Of a stretch of 38,213 bases of DNA, positions 7,717 to 16,028 are shown one piece after another. The position numbers were made by a program, and so were the translations under genes. Position 1 is the stretch's first letter. Each line of letters begins with the position of its first letter. The notes under the pieces were generated by a model that worked only from the letters and a program-made list of their open reading frames with translations, did not search any database and was not told the origin of the DNA. This DNA comes from Acidimicrobiales bacterium (GTDB lineage: Bacteria > Actinomycetota > Acidimicrobiia > Acidimicrobiales > Iamiaceae): positions 1-38,213 of the forward strand of contig JAAYBP010000200.1 of assembly GCA_012730075.1 (NCBI GenBank). The letters run 5' to 3'.

Positions 7717-7722
7717 TACGAT
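7717..7722 (+). promoter_or_regulatory. -10 element, leaderless start of the serine hydrolase gene
   Basis: TACGAT followed by 6 bases and then GTG. It fixes the start of the downstream gene at 7729 and argues against the in-frame ATG further upstream. Confidence 0.5.
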
Positions 7723-7728
7723 CGGCCG

Positions 7729-8547
7729 GTGATCCCGTCGGGCCCGCTGCTCGCCCTCGACCGCTGGCCGGTCGAACGGGCCGCCGCCGCGATCGTGACG
7801 GCCGACGGGGTGGTCGCCGCCCACGGCGACGTCGACGAGCCGTTCGCCCTGGCGTCGGTCACCAAGCCGCTGTTCGCGTCGGCGCTGCTGGTGGCGGTCG
7901 AGGAGGAGGTGGTCGGGCTCGACGACCCGGCGGGTCCGCGCGGCGCGACGGTCCGCCACCTCCTCGCCCACGCGTCGGGCCTCGGCCTCGACGGCGGGGA
8001 GCTGGCCCGGCCCGGGCGGCGCCGGATCTACAGCAACGCCGGCTACGACGCCCTGGGCCACGTGCTGCACCGGGCCGCCGACCTGACCCCGGACGCGTAC
8101 CTCGCGGAGGCGGTGATCGAGCCGCTCGGGCTGTCCGCCACGGAGCTGCGGGGATCACCCGCCTCGGGCGGTCGCTCGTCGGTCACCGACCTGGCCCGCT
8201 GGCTGGTCACGTTCGTCTCGCCCGGGGCGCTGCTGGCCCCCGGGACGGTCACCGAGGCGACGACGGTCGCGTTCCCGGGGCTCGACGGGCTGGTCCCCGG
8301 CTACGGGAAGCAGTCCCCCAACGACTGGGGCCTCGGCTTCGAGATCCGGGGGCACAAGGACCCGCACTGGACCGCCCCGGGCAACAGCCCCGCCACGTTC
8401 GGGCACTTCGGGCGGGCGGGCACGTTCGTGTGGGTCGATCCGGCGCTCGCGGCGGGGCTGATCGTGCTGACCGACCGGGAGTTCGGCGACTGGTGCCTGC
8501 CCCGCTGGCCCGCCGTCTCCCAGGCGGTCGTCGACCACCTGGCGTAG
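7729..8547 (+). CDS. Serine hydrolase, class C beta-lactamase/esterase family
   Basis: A 272-residue protein of the beta-lactamase/transpeptidase-like superfamily. It has SVTK (43-46) as the SxxK motif with nucleophile Ser43, YSN (101-103) as the YxN motif, and HFGRAG (226-231) where the KTG/HxG motif sits in esterases of this family. No signal peptide is visible, so it is probably cytoplasmic and more likely an esterase or peptidase than an antibiotic-resistance enzyme. At 272 residues it is shorter than most family members (350-400), through short loops rather than an obvious truncation. The GTG start is chosen from the leaderless -10 six bases upstream. Substrate unknown. Confidence 0.88.
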   Translation: MIPSGPLLALDRWPVERAAAAIVTADGVVAAHGDVDEPFALASVTKPLFASALLVAVEEEVVGLDDPAGPRGATVRHLLAHASGLGLDGGELARPGRRRIYSNAGYDALGHVLHRAADLTPDAYLAEAVIEPLGLSATELRGSPASGGRSSVTDLARWLVTFVSPGALLAPGTVTEATTVAFPGLDGLVPGYGKQSPNDWGLGFEIRGHKDPHWTAPGNSPATFGHFGRAGTFVWVDPALAAGLIVLTDREFGDWCLPRWPAVSQAVVDHLA

Positions 8548-8662
8548 CGCCGCCGTCCCACCCGGCACGGTCGGCGAAACGCTCATGGGGCAGGCCCTCG
8601 GGCCGATGGTTGGCCCATGTCGTCCGGGACACCCACCACCCCCGCGCGTGGGGACGCCTGAG

Positions 8663-9652
8663 GTGCTTCCCGAGCTGCGCGCCCGACGGGCCCTGGCCAG
8701 CCTCGGCTTCCGACCCGACGTCACGCTCAAGCCGGTCGAGAGCGTCAACAACGAGGTGTGGATGACCGACGACATGGTCGTCCGGGTGAGCTGCCGGCCC
8801 GAGCAGCGGCTCCGCCGCGAGGCGCAACTCTCCCACGCGCTGCCCGCCGAGGTCGGCTACCCGCAGGTCCTCGGCTACGGCGGCGAGATGGGCTGCGAGT
8901 GGCTGGTCCTCGGCCGGATCCACGGCCTGCCGCTCAGCCGGTGCTGGCCGTCGATGGACCCGGCCCGGCGCCGGCGGGCGATCGCCCAGGTCGCCGACCG
9001 GATGCGCCGGGTGCACCAGACGCCCGCCCCGCCGCTCGCGCCGCTGCGCAACCTCCCGCAGCCGATCGACCCCGCCCCGACCGGCACGATGGCCGTCGCC
9101 CGCCTCCTCACCGCGCTCGACCGGGCCGGGGCCCTGGAGTTCGTCGACCGGGGCATCACCCAGGGTCTGGCCGACCTCGTCGGCTCGCTCGCGTGGTGCC
9201 TCGAGCCGTTCACCGGCCGGACGCTCGTCCACGGCGATCTCAGCTTCGAGAACATCCTGTGGGATCCCGACCGCGACGAGGTGACGGCGCTGCTCGACTT
9301 CGAGTGGTCCCGCGGGGCACCCCCCGACCTCGACCTCGACGTGCTGCTGCGCTTCTGCGCCTACCCGGACCTCCACGTGCCGTCCGCCTACGCGGCGATG
9401 ACGCTCGCCGACGACTACTCCGAGGTCCCCCACTGGCTCAGCGAGGACTACCCGGAGCTGTTCAAGTCGCCGCACCAGCTCGACCGCTGCCGCCTGTACA
9501 GCATCGCGTGGGACGTCGAGGAACTGCTCAACTTCCCGCCGGTCATGGCCTCTTCCCGCCTCGATGCCCGCCACCCGTACCGGCGGCTCCAGTCGTTGCT
9601 CGTCGGCGACAGCCACCTCGACCGCCTGCACCGTTCGTCGATCACGGCCTGA
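8663..9652 (+). CDS. Aminoglycoside phosphotransferase (APH)-fold kinase, substrate unknown
   Basis: A protein-kinase-like small-molecule kinase of about 329 residues. The APH catalytic loop HGDLSFEN (190-197) holds the catalytic Asp and metal-binding Asn, and LLDFEWSR (from 210) the second metal Asp. The N-lobe is short, with SVNNEVW as a glycine-loop-like segment and VVRV where the ATP-binding residue would lie. The start is uncertain. The frame is open from an ATG at 8585, but the extra 26 residues are Pro/Gly-rich and unlike coding sequence, so I use the GTG at 8663, which has GGGG nine bases upstream; GTG 8648 is also possible. The 3' end overlaps the end of the convergent M42 peptidase gene by 11 bases. 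Family members phosphorylate aminoglycosides, choline, homoserine or sugars; nothing here decides which. Confidence 0.8.
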   Translation: MLPELRARRALASLGFRPDVTLKPVESVNNEVWMTDDMVVRVSCRPEQRLRREAQLSHALPAEVGYPQVLGYGGEMGCEWLVLGRIHGLPLSRCWPSMDPARRRRAIAQVADRMRRVHQTPAPPLAPLRNLPQPIDPAPTGTMAVARLLTALDRAGALEFVDRGITQGLADLVGSLAWCLEPFTGRTLVHGDLSFENILWDPDRDEVTALLDFEWSRGAPPDLDLDVLLRFCAYPDLHVPSAYAAMTLADDYSEVPHWLSEDYPELFKSPHQLDRCRLYSIAWDVEELLNFPPVMASSRLDARHPYRRLQSLLVGDSHLDRLHRSSITA

Positions 9653-10841
9653 CCGGCGGCCTCCCCAGCGGCCCCCAGCGCTCCGCCGGGGCGGGCTGGC
9701 GACCCGACGGGAACTCCGCCAGCGGGCCGGAGGGGCTCGAGTCCCAGCTCTCGAACGTCAGTGGCGTCTGGAGCCAGAGCGTGAGCAGCCCGGCGACGGC
9801 CTCGACCGACCGGCGGTGCGTCCGCTCGTAGCCGTGGCTGCCGTCGAGTCCGAAGGCGATCAGGGCGGCGCGCGTGGCGGCGCCGGCCTCCAGGGCGGCC
9901 GCCACGTCGGACCGGTACCAGCGGAAGACGTCGCGGGCGTGGGGCAGGCCGTGCTGGGCGCACAGGCGGACCAGCCGCCGGGTCAGGTGGAAGTCGAACG
10001 GGCCGGTCTGGTCGGCCATCGGGATGGTGACCCCGTCCTCGATGCTCTGCTGACCCGGAGCGCAGACCGCGTTGTCGATCGAGACCATCTCGGCCACGTC
10101 GGCGTCGAGTCCGTGGCTCGCACCCTGTCCGATCTCCTCGGCGATCGTGACGAGGAAGCTCGTGCGGTGCGGCAGGACGAGGTCGGCGGCGGTCACCGCC
10201 CGGGTCGCCGCGAGCGCCGCCGCCACCCCCGCCTTGCCGTCGAGGTGACGGCTCACGATGAATCCCGAGGGCGTGACCTCCGGGGTCGCGTCGAGGGCGA
10301 CGAAGTCCCCGACCTGGATGCCGAGCTCCCGCAGCCCCGCGGCGTCGAAGACCTCCTCGTCGACGCGCACCTCGACGTGGTCCCACCCCACGCCCTGGGT
10401 GTCGACCTCGTCGCCGAACGCGTGGCCGCTGGCCTTCAGCGGCAGCACGGTGCCGGTGTAGACCCGGTTCGGGTCGTCGGCGAGCACCTTCACGCGGGCC
10501 CCCTCGGCGAACCGGGCGCTGAACGTCCCGACCTGGACGATCGCGAGGCGGCCGTTCGGCTTCAGCTCGCTCACCATGCACCCGATCGTGTCGGCGTGCA
10601 CGACCATCGCGCGGTCGACGTCGTCGGACCGTCCCGGGAGCTCGGCCACGAGCGACCCGCGGCGGGTGAGGGTGAAGGGCACGCCGATCTCGGTCAACAG
10701 GTCGCCGACGAGCTGCATCACCATGTCGGTGCGGCCCGACGGACTGGGCGTGCGGAGCAGCCGCAGCAGGACGTCGAGGGTCCACTCCATGTCGATGGGC
10801 AGCAGCTCCGCCGACCCGCCGTCGGGGGCGGCGACGCTCAT
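9642..10841 (-). CDS. M42-type metallopeptidase of the NAGGN osmolyte cluster
   Basis: A 399-residue dinuclear-zinc aminopeptidase-like protein. Expected metal ligands and catalytic residues are visible: HAD (82-84), Asp201 in SRHLDGKAG, the EE pair 235-236 in TIAEEIGQGAS, Asp256 in SIDNAV, and His336 in GSHGYERTH. Peptidases of this M42 subgroup regularly accompany the two genes that make N-acetylglutaminylglutamine amide (NAGGN). The co-occurrence is established by TIGRFAM families and by work on Pseudomonas and Sinorhizobium; the peptidase's own role is unsettled, and recycling or breakdown of the dipeptide is the natural guess. The ATG overlaps the stop of the synthetase gene (ATGA). It is the last gene of the operon and converges with the APH-fold kinase. 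Confidence 0.88.
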   Translation of the reverse strand: MSVAAPDGGSAELLPIDMEWTLDVLLRLLRTPSPSGRTDMVMQLVGDLLTEIGVPFTLTRRGSLVAELPGRSDDVDRAMVVHADTIGCMVSELKPNGRLAIVQVGTFSARFAEGARVKVLADDPNRVYTGTVLPLKASGHAFGDEVDTQGVGWDHVEVRVDEEVFDAAGLRELGIQVGDFVALDATPEVTPSGFIVSRHLDGKAGVAAALAATRAVTAADLVLPHRTSFLVTIAEEIGQGASHGLDADVAEMVSIDNAVCAPGQQSIEDGVTIPMADQTGPFDFHLTRRLVRLCAQHGLPHARDVFRWYRSDVAAALEAGAATRAALIAFGLDGSHGYERTHRRSVEAVAGLLTLWLQTPLTFESWDSSPSGPLAEFPSGRQPAPAERWGPLGRPPVRP

Positions 10842-12697
10842 GCCTCACCTCCGTCGGGGGTCCACGCCCAGGGCACGGCCGTGGTGCTCGGGAACAGGAG
10901 GTCGACGAACGCGGCCGCGGTCGGCTGCGGCTCGTGGTTGGCGAGGCCCGGGCGCTCGTTGGCCTCGATGAACACGTAGTCGGTGCCCGCCACGTCCGGC
11001 ACGAGGAGGTCGATGCCGGTGACGGGTATGTCGATGGCGGCGGCGGTGGTGACCGCGACGTCCTTCAGCGCCGGGTGCACGTCGGCGGTCACGTCGTGGA
11101 TCGTCCCGCCGGTGTGGAGGTTGGCCGTGCGGCGCACCTGGACCCGCTCCCCCTCGGGCAGGGTGCTGTCGAGGTCCCACCCGGCCTCGGCGACGGTCCG
11201 CTCGGTGACGTCGTCGAGGGGGATCGACGACTCGCCGTGGGTCGCCGAGGCGCGTCGGCGGCTCTGCGCGACGACCAGCTCGCGGACGGTCCGGTCGCCG
11301 GTGCCGACCACCTCCGCCGGACGCCGGAGGGCGGCGGCGACGACCCGGCCGTCGATGACGACGAGCCGGAGGTCGTCGCCGGGCGCGCGCTGCTCGATCA
11401 GGACGTCCGGGCAGTGCTCGCGGGCCCGGTCGAGGGCGGAGGCGAAGTCGTCCGGCCCCTCGACGCCGACGGTCACGCCCAGGCCCTGCTCGCCGCGCAC
11501 CGGCTTCACCACGACGTCGCCGACCTCCGCCAGGAACGCGGCGTCGCCCTCGTCGAAGGTCGCCAGGCGGCCGGGTGGGACCGCGATGCCGGCGGCGGCG
11601 GCGATGCGGCGGGTCAGGCGCTTGTCGTCGCAGCGGCTCATCGCGACCGCGGACGTGAGCTCCGAGAGCGACTCGCGCGTGACGAGGCTGCGGGCGCCGT
11701 GGGTCAGGCGCAGCTCACCGGCCTCCGCGTCGAGCACGTCGACGCGGATCCCCCGACGCACCGCCTCGTCGGCGACGATGCGGGCGTAGGGGTTGAGGTC
11801 GTCGATCGTCGCGGGCAGGTCGGTGAACAACGGCTCGTTGATCGCGTTCTTCCGCTTCACTCCCATCACCGGCACCCGCTCGAACCCGAGCTTCTCGTAG
11901 AGGGAGATCGCGGCCCGGTTGTCGTGCACGACCGACAGGTCGAGGTAGCGGCGACCCCGGCCCCGGAACTCGCCCGCCAGCGCGCCGACCAGGGCGGCGC
12001 CGACGCCGGGGATCGGGCAACCGGGGTCGACGGCGAGGCACCACAGGCTCGATCCGGCCTCGGGGTCGGAGAAGAGGCGCCGGTGGTCGACCCCGGTGAC
12101 CGCACCCACCACTCGGCCCGTGCCGGTGATCTCGGCCACCAGGTAGGTGATGTGGTCGGTGTCGGACTGGTTGTGCCAGAGCACCTCGACCGGCGCCGGC
12201 ACCATCCCGCAGCGCACCGCGACGCGGTTGACCGCCTCGGCGTCGGCCGGGCCGGTCACCGGGCGGATCGAGACCCCCGGGGGCTCAGGGGCCATCGGAC
12301 GACCGGGGGCGAAGCGGAGCCGGTAGGTGTAGCTCGGATCGATGAAGAACTCGTGGGGGTGACGGGCGACGAACACGTGCGGATCGCGCAGGTAGAGGCA
12401 GATGTCACGGCGCCCGTCGGCCTCCTGGCGCAGCACGTCGACCAGGCGGTCGGCGTCGGCGAAGGTCTGACCGAACACGAGCTGCCCCCAACCCATGTCG
12501 AGGACGACGTCGGCCGCCATGGCGGACTGGAGGTGGCTCGGCGGGGCGGCCCACGACGTCGTGGTGATCGCCTCGGCGTGGTCCCAGCCGTCCTCGGCGG
12601 CCCGACGGGGCCGGTCGGCGGGCGAGGTCGCGTCGGCGACGTCCTCGTCCGGGGGTCCGGCCGCGGAGCGGGCGTGGCCCGGAGGCGGGTCGTTCAC
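10838..12697 (-). CDS. ngs: N-acetylglutaminylglutamine synthetase (GNAT-ATP-grasp fusion)
   Basis: A 619-residue two-domain enzyme. Residues about 142-285 form a GNAT acetyltransferase, with LAVDPGCPIPGVGAALV as the acetyl-CoA loop and DNRAAISLYEKLGF as the C-terminal GNAT motif. Residues about 355-600 form an ATP-grasp ligase: VVKPVRGEQGLGV (396-408), DVLIEQRAPGDDLRLVVIDG, and EANERPG (578-584) with metal-binding Glu and Asn. This architecture is that of the enzyme that acetylates glutamine and joins it to a second glutamine. The GTG start at 12697 overlaps the stop of the amidotransferase gene by GTGA, so the genes are translationally coupled. The first 60 residues are polar and probably disordered. 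A cyanophycin-synthetase-like or RimK-like ligase is the alternative, but neighbours on both sides favour NAGGN. Confidence 0.88.
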   Translation of the reverse strand: MNDPPPGHARSAAGPPDEDVADATSPADRPRRAAEDGWDHAEAITTTSWAAPPSHLQSAMAADVVLDMGWGQLVFGQTFADADRLVDVLRQEADGRRDICLYLRDPHVFVARHPHEFFIDPSYTYRLRFAPGRPMAPEPPGVSIRPVTGPADAEAVNRVAVRCGMVPAPVEVLWHNQSDTDHITYLVAEITGTGRVVGAVTGVDHRRLFSDPEAGSSLWCLAVDPGCPIPGVGAALVGALAGEFRGRGRRYLDLSVVHDNRAAISLYEKLGFERVPVMGVKRKNAINEPLFTDLPATIDDLNPYARIVADEAVRRGIRVDVLDAEAGELRLTHGARSLVTRESLSELTSAVAMSRCDDKRLTRRIAAAAGIAVPPGRLATFDEGDAAFLAEVGDVVVKPVRGEQGLGVTVGVEGPDDFASALDRAREHCPDVLIEQRAPGDDLRLVVIDGRVVAAALRRPAEVVGTGDRTVRELVVAQSRRRASATHGESSIPLDDVTERTVAEAGWDLDSTLPEGERVQVRRTANLHTGGTIHDVTADVHPALKDVAVTTAAAIDIPVTGIDLLVPDVAGTDYVFIEANERPGLANHEPQPTAAAFVDLLFPSTTAVPWAWTPDGGEA

Positions 12698-14499
12698 GCC
12701 GCGCACCCGGTTACGCCGTGGTGCTGGAGCCACAGCTCCAGCAGGCCGAGCTGCCACAGCTCGTTGCCGCGGAGCGGCGTGAGGCGCCCGTTGGGGTCGG
12801 CGAGGAGGCCGTCGACCGCCTCCGCGCGGAAGAGGCCACGCTCCCGGGCGACCGGAGCGGTCAGCGCGTCCCGGACCATGTCCAGGTACGGGCCCTCGAT
12901 GTGGGTCAGGGCGGGGACCGGGAAGTAGCCCTTGGGGCGGTCGATCACCTCGGAGGGGATCACCCGGCGGGCCGCCTCCTTGAGCACGCCCTTGCCGCCG
13001 CCGGCGGTCTTGAGATCGGGCGGGCAGGTGGCCGCCAGCTCGACCAGCTCGTGGTCGAGGAACGGGACCCGCCCCTCGAGGCCCCAGGCCATGGTCATGT
13101 TGTCGACCCGCTTCACCGGGTCGTCGACCAGCATGACGGTCGTGTCGAGCCGCAGGGCGCGGTCGACGCCGCCGTCCGCGCCGGGCCGGGCGAAGTGCTC
13201 GGCGACGAATCGTCCGCTCGGGTCGCCGGTCGGGACCCGGCCCTCCGCGACGAGGGCGGCGAGCGCGTCGTCGTCGCGGTCGAAGAACGCGTCGCGGTAG
13301 GCCGCGACCGAGCCCTCGACCGACGCCGCGCCGGCCTCGCCCATCGGTGGGTACCAGTGGTAGCCGGCGAACACCTCGTCGGCCCCCTGCCCCGACTGCA
13401 CCACGGTCACGTGACGGGACACCTCCTCGCTGAGCAGGTAGAACGCGACGCAGTCGTGGCTCACCATCGGCTCGCTCATGGCCCCGATGGCGCCGGACAG
13501 GGCGGGGAGCATGCGGTCGGCACCGATGCGGATGCGGTGGTGCTCGGTGCCGAAGCGCTCGGCGACCAGGTCGGACCAGCGGAACTCGTCGCCCTCGATG
13601 CCGCCGACCGCGTCGAACCCGATCGAGAAGGTCCGCAGCCCGGCCTGGCCCGCCTCGGCGAGCAGCCCGACGATCAGGCTGGAGTCGACGCCGCCGGACA
13701 GGAGGCACCCCACGGGCACGTCGGCCACGAGGCGGCGCTCGACCGCGGTGCGAAGCGAATCGAGGACGGCGTCCTCCCAGTCCCGCTCGGACCACCCGGC
13801 GCGATCGGGGCGCCGGGTGAAGTCCGGCTCCCAGTAGCGGCGCTCGCGGCGGGTGCCGTCGGGTTCGAGGGCGACCACCGTGGCCGGCGGCACCTTGGCG
13901 ACCCCGGCGAGGATCGTCCTCGGCGGCGGTACCACCGAGTGGAAGCTGAGGTAGTGGTGCAGCGCCTCACCGTCGATGCGGGTGTCGACCCCGCCGCCCG
14001 CGAGCAGGGCCGGCAGGCTCGACGCGAACCGCACGCGGTCGCGGTCGCCCGCCGTGTAGAGCGGCTTGATGCCGAGGCGATCGCGGCCGAGCAGGACCCG
14101 ACCGGTGTCGCGCTCGACCAGGGCGAAGGCGAACATCCCCTGGAGCCGTCCGACGACGTCGTCGCCCCACCGGTGGTAGCCCTTCAGCAGCACCTCGGTG
14201 TCGCTGCGCGAGAAGAACCGGTACCCGACCGCCTCCAGGTCGCGACGCAGCTCACGGTGGTTGTAGATGCAGCCGTTGAAGGCGACGGCGAGCCCGAGAT
14301 CGGAGTCGACCATCGGCTGCGATCCGGCCTCGCTCAGGTCGATGATGCGGAGGCGTCGATGACCGAGCGCCACGCGCCCCTGCGCCCAGGCCCCCGAGGC
14401 GTCGGGCCCGCGGGCGGACATCGAGGCGGTCATGGCCCCGACCGCGCCGAGGTCGGGCGGCCGACCGTCGAGCCGGACCTCGCCGGCGATGCCGCACAT
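12694..14499 (-). CDS. asnO: N-acetylglutaminylglutamine amidotransferase (asparagine-synthetase-like)
   Basis: A 601-residue class II glutamine amidotransferase. The start is fixed by MCGIAGEV, because Cys2 must become the N-terminal nucleophile; the open frame upstream to 14649 is not used. The glutaminase domain spans about 2-210, with RGPDASG (30-36), FNGCIYNH and SDTEVLLKGY. The synthetase domain has the ATP pyrophosphatase loop SGGVDSS (268-274). Next to the GNAT-ATP-grasp synthetase and the M42 peptidase, its expected job is converting the C-terminal carboxylate of N-acetylglutaminylglutamine to the amide, giving the osmoprotectant NAGGN. Without this context the sequence would be called AsnB. 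It leads the operon. No strong Shine-Dalgarno is visible; a TATCCT about 110 bases upstream is a weak -10 candidate. Confidence 0.88.
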   Translation of the reverse strand: MCGIAGEVRLDGRPPDLGAVGAMTASMSARGPDASGAWAQGRVALGHRRLRIIDLSEAGSQPMVDSDLGLAVAFNGCIYNHRELRRDLEAVGYRFFSRSDTEVLLKGYHRWGDDVVGRLQGMFAFALVERDTGRVLLGRDRLGIKPLYTAGDRDRVRFASSLPALLAGGGVDTRIDGEALHHYLSFHSVVPPPRTILAGVAKVPPATVVALEPDGTRRERRYWEPDFTRRPDRAGWSERDWEDAVLDSLRTAVERRLVADVPVGCLLSGGVDSSLIVGLLAEAGQAGLRTFSIGFDAVGGIEGDEFRWSDLVAERFGTEHHRIRIGADRMLPALSGAIGAMSEPMVSHDCVAFYLLSEEVSRHVTVVQSGQGADEVFAGYHWYPPMGEAGAASVEGSVAAYRDAFFDRDDDALAALVAEGRVPTGDPSGRFVAEHFARPGADGGVDRALRLDTTVMLVDDPVKRVDNMTMAWGLEGRVPFLDHELVELAATCPPDLKTAGGGKGVLKEAARRVIPSEVIDRPKGYFPVPALTHIEGPYLDMVRDALTAPVARERGLFRAEAVDGLLADPNGRLTPLRGNELWQLGLLELWLQHHGVTGCAA

Positions 14500-14643
14500 C
14501 GTCGCCCGGCTAGCGCCCGGTCCGGCGACCACCGGCGGCGGGCTCGCGGCGGTGGGGGCGGATGCGGGGCATGGGGGAGGTGCCGGTCGTGACGTCCGGC
14601 CGGCATTGGAGGATAACGGGCCCGAACGCCCGAAGCGCCGAAG

Positions 14644-14684
14644 TTTCAATCCTCATCCACCCATGCGGGGGACCAGGATTGAAA
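14644..14684. repeat. CRISPR-repeat-like perfect inverted repeat, single copy
   Basis: TTTCAATCCT and AGGATTGAAA form 10-base perfectly complementary arms around 21 bases that can themselves fold (CCC-ATGC-GGG). ATTGAAA ends are typical of CRISPR repeats, but only one copy exists, there is no second repeat-spacer unit and there are no cas genes. It lies in the 247-base divergent region between the NAGGN operon and the P450 gene, so it could be an operator, an RNA hairpin or a relic. Confidence 0.7.
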
Positions 14685-14695
14685 TTTCGGGGTTT

Positions 14696-14713
14696 CTTGA
14701 CCGTCTGGTCAAG
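14696..14713. promoter_or_regulatory. Palindromic operator candidate upstream of the P450 gene
   Basis: CTTGACC-GTCT-GGTCAAG, a perfect 7-base inverted repeat with a 4-base centre. It lies just upstream of, and reaches into, the position expected for the -35 region of the P450 promoter. The size and symmetry suit a dimeric TetR- or MarR-type regulator; no such regulator gene is in the window. Confidence 0.55.
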
Positions 14714-14733
14714 CAACGGGGACGCGCCGCGCG

Positions 14734-14739
14734 TAACCT
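14734..14739 (+). promoter_or_regulatory. -10 element, leaderless start of the P450 gene
   Basis: TAACCT followed by 7 bases and then ATG, with no Shine-Dalgarno between. Confidence 0.5.
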
Positions 14740-14746
14740 CACGGCC

Positions 14747-16024
14747 ATGACGCCGACGCCGATGCCGCTCGACGAGATCGACCTGTCCGCCATCGACTTC
14801 TGGGAGCGCCCCGCCGACGAGATCGACGGCGCGTTCCTGACCCTCCGACGGGAGGATCCCCGGCGGTTCTTCGACGAGATGCCGGTCGAACCGCCGATGA
14901 TCCAGGGCCGCGGCTACTACTCGCTCACCCGCCACGCCGACGTGGTGGAGGCCAGCCGCCACCCGGAGCGCTTCTGCTCGGGGCAGGGCACGAACATCCC
15001 CGACATGCCGCCGGCGTTCAACGAGTTCTTCGGGTCGATGATCAACCTCGACGACCCGCGCCACGCCCGGATGCGGCGGATCGTCTCCCGCGGGTTCACG
15101 CCGCGGCAGCTCGGCCAGCTCCAGGGCGACGTCGAGGGCATCGCCCGGGAGGTCGTCGACGGCATCATCGAGAAGGGCGAGTGCGACTTCGTCACCGAGG
15201 TCGCCGCCACCCTCCCGCTACGGATCATCCTCGACCTGATGGGCATCCCCCGCAGCGAGGAGAAGTTCGTGTTCGACCGCACGAACATCATCCTCGGACT
15301 CGCCGACGAGGAGTACGTCCCGGACCAGACGGTCACCGGGATCATGACCGCGGTGCTGACCGCCGGTCAGGAGCTCGCCGGCCTCGTCAGCGAGCTGGGC
15401 ACCGCCCGCCAGAAGGAGCCGACCGACGACATGGTGTCGGCACTCGTCAACGCCGAGGTCGACGGCGAGCACCTCACCCCCGACGAGCTCGGGTCGTTCT
15501 TCATCCTGCTCGTCGTCGCGGGGAACGAGACGACCCGCAACGCCATCGCCCACGGCACGATCGCCCTGGCCCAGCACCCCGACCAGCGCCAGATCTGGCT
15601 CGACGACCTCGACGGCGTCACCCCCACCGCGGTCGAGGAGGTCGTGCGGTGGGCCACGCCGGTGCAGCACTTCCGGCGCACGGTCACCGAGGACGGCGTG
15701 CGCCTCGGTGAGCAGGAGTTCTCCGCCGGCGACAAGGTCGTCCTGTGGTACCGCTCGGCCAACCGCGACGAGGCGGTGTTCGACGATCCCTACCGGTTCG
15801 ACGTGCGCCGCACGCCCAACGACCACGTCGGCTTCGGCGGCCCGGGCCCCCACTTCTGCCTCGGCGCCCACCTCGCCCGCCGCGAGGTCGGCGTGATGAT
15901 GCGCGAGCTGATCACGCGGATCCCCGACCTCGAGCCCGGCGAGCCCGACATCCTGCGCTCGTCGTTCATCCACGGGGTGAAGCACCTGCCGGTGACGTTC
16001 ACCCCCGGTCCGCGCTCGGCCTGA
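14747..16024 (+). CDS. Cytochrome P450
   Basis: A 425-residue soluble bacterial cytochrome P450, an oxygenase needing ferredoxin partners that are not in this window. The I-helix oxygen-activation motif is AGNETTR (258-264), the ExxR pair is Glu298-Arg301, and the heme loop is FGGPGPHFCLG (363-373) with axial Cys371. The VQHFRRTVTED segment and overall pattern resemble actinobacterial CYP124/125/142-like enzymes that hydroxylate sterol or fatty-acid side chains; the substrate assignment is a guess. The acyl-CoA dehydrogenase gene that converges on it 5 bases away fits lipid catabolism. The ATG at 14747 is chosen over upstream frame extensions because a leaderless -10 sits 7 bases before it. 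A TTGACC/GGTCAA palindrome upstream suggests repression by a ligand-responsive regulator. Confidence 0.93.
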   Translation: MTPTPMPLDEIDLSAIDFWERPADEIDGAFLTLRREDPRRFFDEMPVEPPMIQGRGYYSLTRHADVVEASRHPERFCSGQGTNIPDMPPAFNEFFGSMINLDDPRHARMRRIVSRGFTPRQLGQLQGDVEGIAREVVDGIIEKGECDFVTEVAATLPLRIILDLMGIPRSEEKFVFDRTNIILGLADEEYVPDQTVTGIMTAVLTAGQELAGLVSELGTARQKEPTDDMVSALVNAEVDGEHLTPDELGSFFILLVVAGNETTRNAIAHGTIALAQHPDQRQIWLDDLDGVTPTAVEEVVRWATPVQHFRRTVTEDGVRLGEQEFSAGDKVVLWYRSANRDEAVFDDPYRFDVRRTPNDHVGFGGPGPHFCLGAHLARREVGVMMRELITRIPDLEPGEPDILRSSFIHGVKHLPVTFTPGPRSA

Positions 16025-16028
16025 GCCC

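Noticed and set aside
8585-8662. N-terminal extension of the APH-fold kinase from ATG 8585
   Set aside because: The extra residues are Pro/Gly-rich and carry no kinase feature; no ribosome site or -10 precedes the ATG. Kept only as an alternative.
12694-14499. Ordinary asparagine synthetase asnB
   Set aside because: The motifs alone allow it, but coupling to the GNAT-ATP-grasp and M42 genes fits the NAGGN amidotransferase much better.
14644-14684. CRISPR array
   Set aside because: Only one repeat-like unit, no spacer-repeat periodicity, no cas gene in the window.
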